NCBI RefSeq assembly: GCF_021298855.1 | Contig: NZ_JAJTHI010000043.1 | Coordinates: forward strand, 34,790 to 98,789 | Source: Gemmatimonas sp. | GTDB taxonomy: Bacteria; Gemmatimonadota; Gemmatimonadetes; Gemmatimonadales; Gemmatimonadaceae | DNA length: 64,000 nt | Direction: 5' to 3' | Shown: positions 40,908 to 49,565 of the stretch, in pieces | How positions within the stretch are numbered: the first letter of the stretch is position 1 | How the letters are laid out: every line of letters begins with the position of its first letter | Position numbers and translations under genes: made by a program | The notes under the pieces: generated by a model | What the model was told of the DNA's origin: nothing | Seen by the model: the letters and a program-made list of their open reading frames with translations, nothing else | Databases searched by the model: none

Positions 40908-41759
40908 ATGCGCAGCGACCGAACGTCGGCCGCGCCCGATCGTTCCCGGGCGCTGGTACAGGGAAGCGAGTCCAGACCGGAGGCCCGGCTGCCCCGCCAC
41001 TGGGAGTGGTGGGAGGACGGCCAGCATGACGGCGTGACCAACATGGCCACCGACGACGCGCTGCTGGCCACGGTGCGGGCGGGCGTGGGCAGCTGGCGAT
41101 GGTACGGGTGGGCGCAGCCGACCGTCTCGTTCGGCCGCAACGAGCGGGTGGTGGGGCGCATTACCCCCACCTGGCTGGCCGATGCGGGGCTGGCCGCCGT
41201 ACGGCGGCCAACCGGTGGTCGGGCGCTGCTCCATGCGCGGGAACTCACGTACAGCGTGACGATGCCGTGGCCGCAGCCGCTCTCCTGGCGCTTGGCGTAT
41301 GACGCCATCAACACCGTGCTGCTCGATGCCCTGCGGACCCTTGGACTGCCGGTGGAGCGCTCTGCCGGGGGCGTCCCGGTCACGCCCGACGGGCCCGTGT
41401 GTTTCGACCAGCCCGCGGCCGGCGAACTGAGCGTCGCGGGGGGCAAACTCGTGGGCAGCGCCGTCTGGCGCCATGGCGATGGCTACCTCCAGCATGGCAG
41501 CATCCTGCTGGAAGACGTGCAGGCACGACTCGCGCCGGTCAGCGGCAGCGACGGGCCACCGCCGGCCGCCGCCGCGCTGCGCCCCCTCCTCCCCGACCAC
41601 GACGATGACACGCTGCGCCAGCGCACCTATGCCGCCACCCGTGAACGGCTGCAACATGTGGGTGACGTCACGCCGTTCGTCGTGTCCGACGCATGGACGG
41701 CACGGCTGGCCTCGCACCGTTCCCGGTTCGCCGATCCGGCATGGCTCTGGCGCCGGTAG
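40908..41759 (+). CDS. lipM: LipM-like octanoyltransferase (lipoate ligase superfamily)
   Basis: Member of the LplA/LipB/BirA superfamily, 283 residues. Motif [11 protein letters not shown] (about residues 99-109) matches the RRxSGGG motif of lipoate ligases. The segment [23 protein letters not shown] resembles LipM, where the cysteine of the CFDAPSWYEL segment is catalytic; here it is Cys165 and the conserved lysine is Lys180. LQHGSI follows as in LipM. So it most probably transfers octanoyl groups from ACP to a lipoyl domain such as GcvH, before LipA adds sulfur. LplA-type ligase is the alternative. ATG 40908 has TAATTT 7 nt upstream. Divergent from gcvP. Confidence 0.78.
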   Translation: MRSDRTSAAPDRSRALVQGSESRPEARLPRHWEWWEDGQHDGVTNMATDDALLATVRAGVGSWRWYGWAQPTVSFGRNERVVGRITPTWLADAGLAAVRRPTGGRALLHARELTYSVTMPWPQPLSWRLAYDAINTVLLDALRTLGLPVERSAGGVPVTPDGPVCFDQPAAGELSVAGGKLVGSAVWRHGDGYLQHGSILLEDVQARLAPVSGSDGPPPAAAALRPLLPDHDDDTLRQRTYAATRERLQHVGDVTPFVVSDAWTARLASHRSRFADPAWLWRR

Positions 41760-41814
41760 CGGGCGCCGCCCATCCTACTCCCGGCGCTTCCTCCGTCCGC
41801 TCTCACCTGCCGTG

Positions 41815-43527
41815 ATGCCCCTCTCGTTCCATCTCCCTCGCGCGCAACGACGGCGACTGTTGCTGGTTGCTGCGGCCTGCGCCCTCACCGGGCCGACCGC
41901 CTGCACCGGAGATCGTCAGTCCGACGCGACCGCCACCAACGACGTGGGCGGCACGCTCGTCGTGGCCGTCCCTGCCGAGCCGAGCACGCTGTTTCCGCCG
42001 CAGGTGAGTGGTACCCAGGGGGGGGCCGTCGTCAGCGCGCTCTTCGACCGACTGGCGGACATTGGGCCCGCGCTCGAGACCTACGGTGACGCGGGCTTCC
42101 AGCCACGACTGGCCAGATCGTGGAGCTGGGCGGCCGACTCCCTCTCCATTGCCTTTGCGCTCGACAGCGCGGCCCGCTGGCACGACGGCGCTCCCGTGCG
42201 CGCCGCCGACGTGGTGTACACGTACCGCGCCTACACCAGTGACAGCGTTGGCGCCGAGCTGCGCTCCATGCTGGGCAACATCGACTCGGTGACCGCCCGT
42301 GATGTCCGCACGGCCGTATTCTGGTTCAAGCGTCGCCTGCCTCAGCAGTTCTACGAGGCCACGTACCCCCTGTACATCCTGCCGTCGCACCTGCTCGATA
42401 CCATCCCCATGGCGCAGGTGGGGCGCGCTGCATTCGCGCGCCACCCGGTGGGCACGGGCCGATTCCGCTTCGTGCGGTGGGATGCCGGACAGCGCATCGA
42501 GGTAGTGGCCGACACGGCCAATGCCCGTGGACGGGCCAAGCTCGACCGCGTCATCTGGAGTTTCACGCCGGACATCGGGGCGGCCACCGTGCGCCTGTTC
42601 GCCGGCGAGGCCGACTTCCTCGAGATGGTGCGCAGCGAGAACCTCGCGCAATTGGCCCAAACACCGGCGTTGCGCCTGGTGGTGAACCCCGCCTTCGCGT
42701 ACACCTTCCTCGGGTTCAACCAGCGCGATCCGGCCGACACCACGCGCCCGCATCCGGTCTTCGGTGATTCCCTCGTGCGCCGCGCCCTCGCCATGGGGGT
42801 CGATCGCGAGCGCATGGTGCGCAACGTCTTCGACTCACTCGGCGTCGTGTCGCTGGGTCCGGCGCCCCGGGTGCTCATGCCCGATACCGCCGCCATTCGC
42901 CAGATCCCGTACGATCCCGCCGGCGCGCGCGCGCTCCTCGACTCGGCGGGGTGGCGTGACACCAACGGCGACGGCGTACGGGAGCGCAACGGCCGGTCGC
43001 TGGCCTTCGAGATGCTGGTGCCGAACATCAGTGTCACCCGGCAGCGCTTCGCGGTGCTGCTGCAGGAGCAGTTCCGGGCCATCGGCGTCAAGGCCGCACC
43101 GCTGCAACTGGAGGTGAACACGTTCATGGAGCGCACCGCGGCGCTGGGCTACGACGCCTCGCTGAGCGGCTGGGCCACCAGCCCCGGGCTCGTAGGCATT
43201 CGCCAGACCTGGATGTCGACGGGGGCGAGCAACGAGGTGCGCTATCGCAACCGGACGTTCGATGCGCTGGCCGACAGTGCGCTGTCGAGCTTCGATCCGG
43301 TGCGCAGTCGCGCGTACTGGACCCGGGCCTTTCAACTGGCCGTGAACGACGTGCCGGCGATCTGGCTGTTCGAGCAGCGCGTGCCGGTGGTGATGCACCG
43401 GCGGCTCATCGTGCCGCCGCTGCGCGCCGACGGGTGGTATGCCGACCTTGCCGAGTGGCGGGTCGATCCGGCGCAACGTCTCGATCGCGACCGCATCGGC
43501 CTGCGCGCCCCGGGAGGCGCGCGCTGA
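41815..43527 (+). CDS. Peptide/nickel-type ABC transporter substrate-binding lipoprotein
   Basis: A 570-residue SBP_bac_5 protein, the extracytoplasmic receptor for peptides (DppA/OppA type). The N-terminus has a basic region (RAQRRR), hydrophobic core LLLVAAACALTG and a probable lipid-modified cysteine in PTAC (Cys30). Family motifs include RLARSWSWAADSLSIAFALDSAARWHDGAPVRAADVVY and GWRDTNGDGVRERNG. The gene opens a six-gene unit; the dppB-type permease begins 11 nt after its stop. ATG 41815 is chosen; GTG 41812 is one codon earlier. Substrate could be di- or oligopeptides; the linked POT symporter supports short peptides. Confidence 0.9.
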   Translation: MPLSFHLPRAQRRRLLLVAAACALTGPTACTGDRQSDATATNDVGGTLVVAVPAEPSTLFPPQVSGTQGGAVVSALFDRLADIGPALETYGDAGFQPRLARSWSWAADSLSIAFALDSAARWHDGAPVRAADVVYTYRAYTSDSVGAELRSMLGNIDSVTARDVRTAVFWFKRRLPQQFYEATYPLYILPSHLLDTIPMAQVGRAAFARHPVGTGRFRFVRWDAGQRIEVVADTANARGRAKLDRVIWSFTPDIGAATVRLFAGEADFLEMVRSENLAQLAQTPALRLVVNPAFAYTFLGFNQRDPADTTRPHPVFGDSLVRRALAMGVDRERMVRNVFDSLGVVSLGPAPRVLMPDTAAIRQIPYDPAGARALLDSAGWRDTNGDGVRERNGRSLAFEMLVPNISVTRQRFAVLLQEQFRAIGVKAAPLQLEVNTFMERTAALGYDASLSGWATSPGLVGIRQTWMSTGASNEVRYRNRTFDALADSALSSFDPVRSRAYWTRAFQLAVNDVPAIWLFEQRVPVVMHRRLIVPPLRADGWYADLAEWRVDPAQRLDRDRIGLRAPGGAR

Positions 43528-43538
43528 CCACCGGCCGG

Positions 43539-44537
43539 ATGCGCCTGGGCGCGCGCATGCTGCAGGGGGCCATGGCCACGTTCGCGGCGGCGACGTTCGC
43601 CTTCGTGTGCCTGCAACTGGCGCCGGGCGATCCGCTGACGGCGCTGGGCGAAGGGGTCCCGGCCGCCGTGCGCGCCGAGCTGCGCGAGATCTACGGGTAC
43701 GACGCCCCGCTCGGCGTGCAGTATCTGCGGTGGCTGGCGGCCCTCGTCCAGGGCGACCTGGGATGGTCCACACTCCAGCAGCGCCCCGCGCGCGATGTCG
43801 TGCTGGACGCGCTGCCCAACAGCCTCATGCTCGTCGGCCCGGGGCTGCTGCTTGCCCTGCTCGCGGCGTCGGTCGTTGGCGTGTGGCAAGGCATCCATGC
43901 GCAGCGCCCACTCGATCGCGTACTCACGATCGTCGTGTTCGTGCTGTACGGCCTGCCGGAGTTCACCGTGGCGCTGTTCCTGCTGCTGTTGTTCAGCGTC
44001 ATCTGGCCGGTGCTGCCGAGCGGCGGTCTCGTGAGCGACCTCCACGCCTACCTGCCGGCCGGTGAACGGCTGCTCGATCGGCTGCGGCATCTGATCCTGC
44101 CGACGTTCGTGGTGGCGCTGATCGACGCGGCCACGCTGACGCGCATTCAACGCCAGAGCATGCGCGACGTGCTGCACGAACCCTTCGTGCGCACGGCGTT
44201 TGCCGCCGGCCTGTCGAGGAGGCGCGTGTATCGGCAGGCGTGGCGCGCATCGGTGCCACCGGTGCTCACCGTTTTCGGCATCCTCGTGCCCATCAACCTG
44301 CTGGGCGTGGTGTTCGTGGAGCAGGTGTTCTCGTGGCCCGGGCTTGGCCTCACCCTGCTCAACGCCATCAACGCGCGCGACTATCACGTGGTGGCGGGGT
44401 GCGTACTCGTGCAGGGGCTCGTCATTGCGCTCACCACGACCGCCGTCGACCTGCTGCGCGGCGTGGCCGACCCGCGCGTGGCGACCGCTGCGCGGCCCCC
44501 CGCGGCCGACGTGCGCCCCGGCGCGGCGACCTCATGA
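43539..44537 (+). CDS. dppB: Dipeptide ABC transporter permease, DppB type
   Basis: A 332-residue BPD_transp_1 permease with about six membrane segments. It has the DppB-type N-terminus (FVCLQLAPGDPLTALGE, then a long loop with YGYDAPLGVQYLRWL), GDLGWS, and the EAA region RTAFAAGLSRRRVYRQAWRASVPP. The stop codon overlaps the ATG of dppC by 4 bp (ATGA at 44534-44537). ATG 43539 starts the first helix; an earlier start would overlap the receptor gene. Proline-rich C-terminal tail. Confidence 0.92.
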   Translation: MRLGARMLQGAMATFAAATFAFVCLQLAPGDPLTALGEGVPAAVRAELREIYGYDAPLGVQYLRWLAALVQGDLGWSTLQQRPARDVVLDALPNSLMLVGPGLLLALLAASVVGVWQGIHAQRPLDRVLTIVVFVLYGLPEFTVALFLLLLFSVIWPVLPSGGLVSDLHAYLPAGERLLDRLRHLILPTFVVALIDAATLTRIQRQSMRDVLHEPFVRTAFAAGLSRRRVYRQAWRASVPPVLTVFGILVPINLLGVVFVEQVFSWPGLGLTLLNAINARDYHVVAGCVLVQGLVIALTTTAVDLLRGVADPRVATAARPPAADVRPGAATS

Positions 44538-45439
44538 TGCCGCCTGCGGCCGTTGCCGGCGCCGCGTCGCGCCCCCTGCGCGCGGGGATGTGGCTGCTGG
44601 CCTTGCTGGCGGGCGTGGCGCTGGTGGCCCCATGGCTCGCCCCGTACGACCCCAACCTGCCGCTCGACCTGCTGGCCCTCAAGAGCCGTGCGCCGTCGCT
44701 GGCACACCCGTTCGGGACCGATCCCTACTCGCGTGATGTGCTCAGCCGCGTCCTCGCCGGCACCCGGGTCTCGCTGGGATTCGCGCTCAGCGCCGTCGCC
44801 ATCGCGCTCAGCGTGGGCACCGCGTACGGGGCCGCCATGGCGTTCGCGTCGGTGCGGGTCGGCACGCTGCTGGCGCGCCTGCTCGACGTGGCCTTTTCCG
44901 TGCCCCGACTGCTCGTGCTGCTGGGTGTGCTCGGTGCGGTCGGGCCCATGGGTCTGGTGGCCCTCGTGCTGCTCACGGGACTCACCGGATGGTATGCGGT
45001 GGCGCGTCTGGTGCACGACGAGTTGCGCTCCCTGCGCGCACGGGAGTTCACGCTCGCCGCTGAAGCCACCGGCGTACCGACGCGGCGCCTGGTGCAGCGG
45101 CATCTGCTGCCGCATCTCGCCCCCATGCTGCTCACCCTGGCCGCGCTCAACATTGCCGGGACGATCGGCATCGAGGCGGGGTTGAGCTTTCTGGGGCTTG
45201 GCGTTCAGCCGCCCACGGCCAGCTGGGGCAACATCATTCGCGACGGCGCGGGACTCATGCACTCACAGTGGTGGCTCACCGTCTTCCCGGCCGTGTGCAT
45301 GTTGCTCCCCGTCCTGCTCTGCAACGCGATGGGTGACGCCTTGCGCGACCGCTTCGCGCCGGTCCAGTTTGCCGGGAGCGCCCCCGGTTCGGCCGTCCTG
45401 CCCGGGTCGTCGCGCATTCCCTCCACACGTGCCCCGTGA
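44534..45439 (+). CDS. dppC: Dipeptide ABC transporter permease, DppC type
   Basis: A 301-residue permease with DppC features: APWLAPYDPNLPLDL after the first helix, HPFGTDPYSRDVLSRVLAGTR, and the EAA region LAAEATGVPTRRLVQRHLLPHLAP, with GLSFLGLGVQPPTASWG near the end. Starts at ATG 44534 inside the dppB stop; its own stop overlaps the next GTG (GTGA). Pairs with DppB to form the channel. Confidence 0.92.
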   Translation: MMPPAAVAGAASRPLRAGMWLLALLAGVALVAPWLAPYDPNLPLDLLALKSRAPSLAHPFGTDPYSRDVLSRVLAGTRVSLGFALSAVAIALSVGTAYGAAMAFASVRVGTLLARLLDVAFSVPRLLVLLGVLGAVGPMGLVALVLLTGLTGWYAVARLVHDELRSLRAREFTLAAEATGVPTRRLVQRHLLPHLAPMLLTLAALNIAGTIGIEAGLSFLGLGVQPPTASWGNIIRDGAGLMHSQWWLTVFPAVCMLLPVLLCNAMGDALRDRFAPVQFAGSAPGSAVLPGSSRIPSTRAP

Positions 45440-46485
45440 CCTCTCCCTCCACCGACCCCACGCGCGACGAGGCGCTGCTCGAGGTGCAGTCGCTGCAGGT
45501 GGCGTTTCCGGGCGCGACCGGTGCCGTGCGTGCGGTCGACGGTGTGTCGTTCACCGTGGCCGCGGGCGAGACGGTGTGCCTGGTGGGTGAGTCGGGGTGT
45601 GGCAAGTCGCTCACGGCCCTGTCGTTGTTGCGGCTCGTGCCGCCGCCGGGGCGCATCGAGCCGGGCACGCAGATTCGCTTCAATGGGCGCGACCTGCTGC
45701 TGCTCGAGGAACGTGCGTTGCGCCGGGTGCGTGGCCGCCAGATGGCCATGATCTTTCAGGAGCCCTCCACGGCGCTGAACCCCGTGCTGACGGTCGGTGA
45801 GCAGATTGCCGAAGTGGTGCAGGTGCACACCGGCTGCCGCCGCGCCGAGGCGTGGTCGCGCACGGTCGACATGCTGACCCAGGTGGGCATCGCCGACGCG
45901 GCCGCGCGGGCCCGGCAGTATCCGCATGAGCTGTCGGGGGGCATGCGCCAGCGTGTCATGATCGCCATGGCGCTGGTCCTCTCGCCGCAACTGGTGATCG
46001 CCGACGAGCCCACCACGGCGCTCGACGTCACCATTCAGGCGCAGATTCTGGAGCTGCTGCGCGATCTGCGCGCGCGCACCGGCATGGCGTTGCTGCTCAT
46101 CACGCATGATCTGGGCGTGGTGGCGGAGATGGCCTCACGGGTGATCGTCATGTATGCGGGGCGCGTCGTGGAAGAGGCACCGGTGGCGGCGCTGTTCGCG
46201 TCACCGCAGATGCCCTATACCGAAGGCTTGCTTGCGGCGATGCCTCGGCTCGACGCGGTATCGGGCGAGCGGCTCACCACCATTCCCGGCGCGGTCCCGT
46301 CGCCCGACGCCGTGCCCGGCGGGTGTGCCTTCCGCGACCGCTGCGCGCACGCCTGGGACCGCTGCGCACGGGAAGAACCGGTGCTGTACCAGGTGGGGCC
46401 GGCGCATCGCGCGCGCTGTCACCTGGTGCAGGAGCCCGACCGTCGCCGGCACGCCCTGCCGGTGGCCGAGGCGACGCGCCCGTGA
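45436..46485 (+). CDS. dppD: Dipeptide ABC transporter ATP-binding protein, DppD type
   Basis: A 349-residue ABC ATPase: Walker A GESGCGKS (residues 51-58), Q-loop [10 protein letters not shown], signature LSGGMRQRV, Walker [13 protein letters not shown], and the oligopeptide C-terminal domain with [12 protein letters not shown] and four cysteines (CAF...CAHAWDRC...C), likely the Fe-S or metal site seen in DppD/OppD. GTG 45436 overlaps the dppC stop by 4 bp. Works with DppF as the ATPase pair. Confidence 0.94.
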   Translation: MTSPSTDPTRDEALLEVQSLQVAFPGATGAVRAVDGVSFTVAAGETVCLVGESGCGKSLTALSLLRLVPPPGRIEPGTQIRFNGRDLLLLEERALRRVRGRQMAMIFQEPSTALNPVLTVGEQIAEVVQVHTGCRRAEAWSRTVDMLTQVGIADAAARARQYPHELSGGMRQRVMIAMALVLSPQLVIADEPTTALDVTIQAQILELLRDLRARTGMALLLITHDLGVVAEMASRVIVMYAGRVVEEAPVAALFASPQMPYTEGLLAAMPRLDAVSGERLTTIPGAVPSPDAVPGGCAFRDRCAHAWDRCAREEPVLYQVGPAHRARCHLVQEPDRRRHALPVAEATRP

Positions 46486-47525
46486 GCGCCACGCATTCTG
46501 CGCCGGCGGCAACGCCAGGGTCCGCGCCCGCCGGCGCGCCGCTGCTGACGGTGCGCGGACTCACGAAGCACTTCCCCATCCGACGTGGCCTCCTGCAGCG
46601 CGTCGTGGGCGCCGTGCAGGCGGTGGACGAGGTGTCGTTCGAGGTCCATCGGGGGGAAACGCTGGCGCTGGTGGGCGAATCGGGGTGCGGCAAGACCACG
46701 ACCGGGCGCGCGCTGCTGCGCCTCGTGGAGCCGACGCGCGGCGCGGTGCACTTCAACGGCACCGATGTCCTCGCGCTGCAGGGCGAGTCGCTGCGGCGCA
46801 TGCGGCGCCACATGCAGATCGTTTTCCAGGATCCCTACAGTTCCCTCAATCCGCGCCTGACAGTGGGCGAGGCCATTCGCGAGGGGCTCCTCGTGCACGC
46901 GCTGGCCGAAGGGGCCGAGGCCGATCGCCGCGTGGCGCGCCTGCTCGACGAAGTGGGGCTGCGCGCCGAGCATGCGGCACGCTACCCACACGAGTTCTCC
47001 GGCGGCCAGCGTCAGCGCGTGGGCATCGCGCGCGCCCTGGCGGTGGAGCCCTCGTTCATCGTCTGTGACGAACCGGTCTCGGCGCTCGACGTAAGCGTGC
47101 AGGCCCAGGTGGTGAACCTGCTGCGCGACCTGCAGCGTGATCGCGGGCTGTCGTATCTGTTCATTGCGCACGATCTGGCGGTGGTGTCGCACATGGCCGA
47201 TCGCGTGGCCGTGATGTACCTCGGCCGCATCGTGGAACTCGCGCCGCGCGCGGCGCTCTTCGCTACACCGCGCATGCCGTACACGCAGGCGTTGCTGTCG
47301 GCGGTGCCGATCCCCGAGCCCGGTGCCGTCCGCCGGCGCCTGCTGCTTCCGGGCGAGCCGCCGTCACCGGCGGACCCGCCGTCCGGATGCGTGTTTCATC
47401 CCCGCTGTCCGCATCCGCGCAAGGATGAGGCCTGTACCCGCATCGTGCCGCCCCTGGAGGAAAAGGCCCCCGGCCATTTCGTGGCGTGCATCAAGGAACC
47501 ATCCACTTCAGTCCCCTCGCCGTGA
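46482..47525 (+). CDS. dppF: Dipeptide ABC transporter ATP-binding protein, DppF type
   Basis: A 347-residue ABC ATPase with Walker [11 protein letters not shown]-loop [11 protein letters not shown], signature FSGGQRQRV, Walker [13 protein letters not shown] and the oligopeptide C-terminal domain with CVFHPRCPH and a later cysteine. A short alanine/proline-rich stretch precedes the first strand. GTG 46482 overlaps the dppD stop by 4 bp, and its stop overlaps the POT gene start (GTGA). Second ATPase of the transporter. Confidence 0.94.
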   Translation: MSATHSAPAATPGSAPAGAPLLTVRGLTKHFPIRRGLLQRVVGAVQAVDEVSFEVHRGETLALVGESGCGKTTTGRALLRLVEPTRGAVHFNGTDVLALQGESLRRMRRHMQIVFQDPYSSLNPRLTVGEAIREGLLVHALAEGAEADRRVARLLDEVGLRAEHAARYPHEFSGGQRQRVGIARALAVEPSFIVCDEPVSALDVSVQAQVVNLLRDLQRDRGLSYLFIAHDLAVVSHMADRVAVMYLGRIVELAPRAALFATPRMPYTQALLSAVPIPEPGAVRRRLLLPGEPPSPADPPSGCVFHPRCPHPRKDEACTRIVPPLEEKAPGHFVACIKEPSTSVPSP

Positions 47526-49051
47526 GCACCGCCGTCACCACCGATCGTTCGTTTTTCGGCCATCCGAAGGGATTGGGCCTGCTCTTCACCACGGAGATGT
47601 GGGAGCGCTTCTCGTACTACGGGCTGCGCCCCCTGCTCGTGCTCTTCATGGCGGCCGCCCTGAACGAGGGCGGGTTCGGCCTCGAGCGCACGCAGGCATC
47701 GGCCATCGTGGGCATCTACGCGGCCAGCGTCTACCTCGCGTCACTCCCCGGCGGGTGGATTGCCGATCGCTGGCTGGGATTGCGGCGCGCCATTCTCATC
47801 GGCGCCGTACTGATCACCGGCGGGCACCTGGCCATCGGCGTGTCGGGATTTGCCGGCGCCCGCCTCGGTACCGTGTTCTTCTTCCTGGGGCTCGTGCTGA
47901 TCGTGCTGGGCACGGGGCTGCTCAAGCCCAACATCTCCGCGATCGTGGGTGACCTGTATCCGGAAGGGGGCGCACGGCGCGACGCCGGGTTTTCGATCTT
48001 CTACATGGGCATCAACACCGGGGCCTTCGTGGGGCAGCTCGTCACCGGCTACCTCGGTGAGCGCGTGAGCTGGCACTGGGGCTTTGGCGCGGCCGGCGTG
48101 GGCATGGCGCTCGGCCTCCTGAGCTTCTGGCTGTTCGGCAAGACGCTGCTGGGGACGATCGGTGAGGACATCGTGCGCCACCCCGACGCCGCCGCGCAGG
48201 CGAAGCAGGAGTCGCTGGTGCGCACCAGTACCTACGGGGGGCTGGCGCTGCTCGCCATCGTCTTTGCCCTCGCCGCCAGCGGTGTCGTGACGCTCGATCC
48301 GCAGCAGATCGGCGGGGGGATGACGTTCGTGCTGGTCGGCATCGCGGTGGCGTTCTTCGGCTACATCTTTGCGTTCGGCGGCCTCACCGGTGACGAAAAG
48401 AAGCGCAGCGCGGTGATTTTCGTGCTGTTCGTCTTCGCCGCGATCTTCTGGGCGGCATTCGAGCAGGCGCCCACGTCGCTGCAGCTGTTTGCCAACGACT
48501 TCACCGATCGTGCGCTGTTCGGGTTCGACATTCCGGCCACGTGGTTCCAGTCGGTGAACTCGCTGTTCATCATCATCTTCTCCCCCCTCTTCGCCGCCCT
48601 CTGGGTGGGGTTGGCCAAGCGGAACATCGATCTGTCGAGCCCCACCAAGTTCGCCCTGGGGCTCGCCTTCGCCGGTCTCGGCTTTCTGCTCATGGTGTTC
48701 GCCGCCAACAAGGTGGTGGCCAGCGGTGGTTCCGTGCTCGTCTCGCCCTGGTGGCTCATCATGAGCTACCTGTTCCAGACGATCGGGGAGCTGTTCCTCA
48801 GCCCCGTGGGGCTGTCGTCCATGACGAAGCTGTCGCCGCGGCGCTATGTGGGACAGATGATGGGCATCTGGTTCCTCGCCACGTCGGTGGGCAACCTCGT
48901 GGCTGGGCTGGTGGGCGGGCACGTGGATCCCAACAAGCTCGAGCAAACCCCCGCGGTGTTCAGCGGCACCGCCATTGCCCTGTTCGCAAGCACCGCCATC
49001 CTGCTGGCGATGGTCGTGCCCATACGCCGCATGATGTCCTCCGTGAAGTAG
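47522..49051 (+). CDS. POT/PTR-family peptide:proton symporter
   Basis: A 509-residue inner-membrane transporter with about 12-14 helices. The family motifs are visible: [18 protein letters not shown] near the N-terminus (the E-x-x-E-R-F proton-coupling motif of POT), [25 protein letters not shown] and [23 protein letters not shown]. Such proteins import di- and tripeptides with protons. GTG 47522 overlaps the dppF stop by 4 bp, so it is the last gene of the dpp unit, and both transporter types are made from one transcript. The long repeat array lies just after the stop. Confidence 0.92.
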   Translation: MSTAVTTDRSFFGHPKGLGLLFTTEMWERFSYYGLRPLLVLFMAAALNEGGFGLERTQASAIVGIYAASVYLASLPGGWIADRWLGLRRAILIGAVLITGGHLAIGVSGFAGARLGTVFFFLGLVLIVLGTGLLKPNISAIVGDLYPEGGARRDAGFSIFYMGINTGAFVGQLVTGYLGERVSWHWGFGAAGVGMALGLLSFWLFGKTLLGTIGEDIVRHPDAAAQAKQESLVRTSTYGGLALLAIVFALAASGVVTLDPQQIGGGMTFVLVGIAVAFFGYIFAFGGLTGDEKKRSAVIFVLFVFAAIFWAAFEQAPTSLQLFANDFTDRALFGFDIPATWFQSVNSLFIIIFSPLFAALWVGLAKRNIDLSSPTKFALGLAFAGLGFLLMVFAANKVVASGGSVLVSPWWLIMSYLFQTIGELFLSPVGLSSMTKLSPRRYVGQMMGIWFLATSVGNLVAGLVGGHVDPNKLEQTPAVFSGTAIALFASTAILLAMVVPIRRMMSSVK

Positions 49052-49063
49052 AGATTGGCATGG

Positions 49064-49175
49064 CGGCCCACAACGCGCGGGGAACAACGCGCGTGGAACA
49101 ACGCGCGATCGACGACGCGTTGGCGGAGACGCACTGGCGGGGACGCGTTGGCACGGACGCGTTGGCACGAACGCG
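49064..49175 (-). repeat. Left arm: eight 14-bp repeat units, inverted orientation
   Basis: Starting 13 nt after the POT stop, eight contiguous 14-bp units read on the minus strand with the consensus CGCGTnnnnnCCnn; two outer ones are CGCGTTGTTCCACG and CGCGTTGTTCCCCG, inner ones CGCGTnCGTGCCAA-like. One unit is CGCGTCGTCGATCG, which also occurs twice in the right arm. No gene is evident. Confidence 0.85.
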
Positions 49176-49221
49176 AAGGGACGCCGGCGACCACGCAGGG
49201 AACAACGCTGGGGAACAACGG

Positions 49222-49251
49222 GGGGCGACCTGGCTTCGCCTCGGTCGCCCC
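49222..49251. terminator. Central hairpin of the array, probable bidirectional terminator
   Basis: Stem GGGGCGACC paired with its complement (49222-49230 with 49243-49251), plus an inner GGC/GCC pair. It lies between the convergent POT and outer-membrane protein genes. The same stem sequence occurs in the hairpin at 55103. Confidence 0.6.
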
Positions 49252-49335
49252 GCGTGGGTGCCCGCGTGGGTGCCCGCGTGGGTGCCCGCGTGGGTGCCCG
49301 CGTGGGTGCCCGCGTCGTTGCCCGCGTCGGTGCCC
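49252..49335 (+). repeat. Seven tandem 12-bp units (GCGTGGGTGCCC)
   Basis: Five perfect copies followed by GCGTCGTTGCCC and GCGTCGGTGCCC. A diverged inverted set of about three 12-bp units lies on the other side of the central hairpin (49176-49221). Confidence 0.9.
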
Positions 49336-49344
49336 GCGCCCCTT

Positions 49345-49554
49345 CGCGTTCGTGCCAACGCGTCCGTGCCAGCGCGTCCCTGCCAACGCGTTGGTGCCAA
49401 CGCGTCGTCGATCGCGCGTCCCTGCCAACGCGTGGGTGCCAACGCGTGGGTGCCACCGCGTGGGTGCCACCGCGTGGGTGCCACCGCGTGGGTGCCACCG
49501 CGTGGGTGCCACCGCGTCGTCGATCGCGCGTCCCTGCCAACGCGTTGGTCCCTC
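49345..49554 (+). repeat. Right arm: fifteen contiguous 14-bp repeat units
   Basis: Units of exactly 14 bp with consensus CGCGTnnGTGCCAa. Units 8-12 (49443-49512) are identical, CGCGTGGGTGCCAC. Units 5 and 13 are CGCGTCGTCGATCG. Segments 49401-49437 and 49513-49549 are direct repeats with 36 of 37 bases identical, so part of the array was duplicated as a block. All frames are open because no stop codon occurs in the units; no gene is supported. Confidence 0.9.
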
Positions 49555-49565
49555 CGCGCGACCCG

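Larger units (their letters stand above)
49101..49419. repeat. 80-nt inverted repeat pair inside the array
   Basis: 49101-49180 and 49340-49419 are inverted copies with about 72 of 80 identical bases and no gaps. The 159-nt spacer holds the central hairpin and the 12-bp array. The pair could extrude a large cruciform or, as RNA, fold into one long hairpin. Confidence 0.85.

Noticed and set aside
49064..49554. Possible CRISPR array
   Set aside because: Units are 12-14 bp, contiguous, without unique spacers of 26-40 bp, and no cas gene is present.
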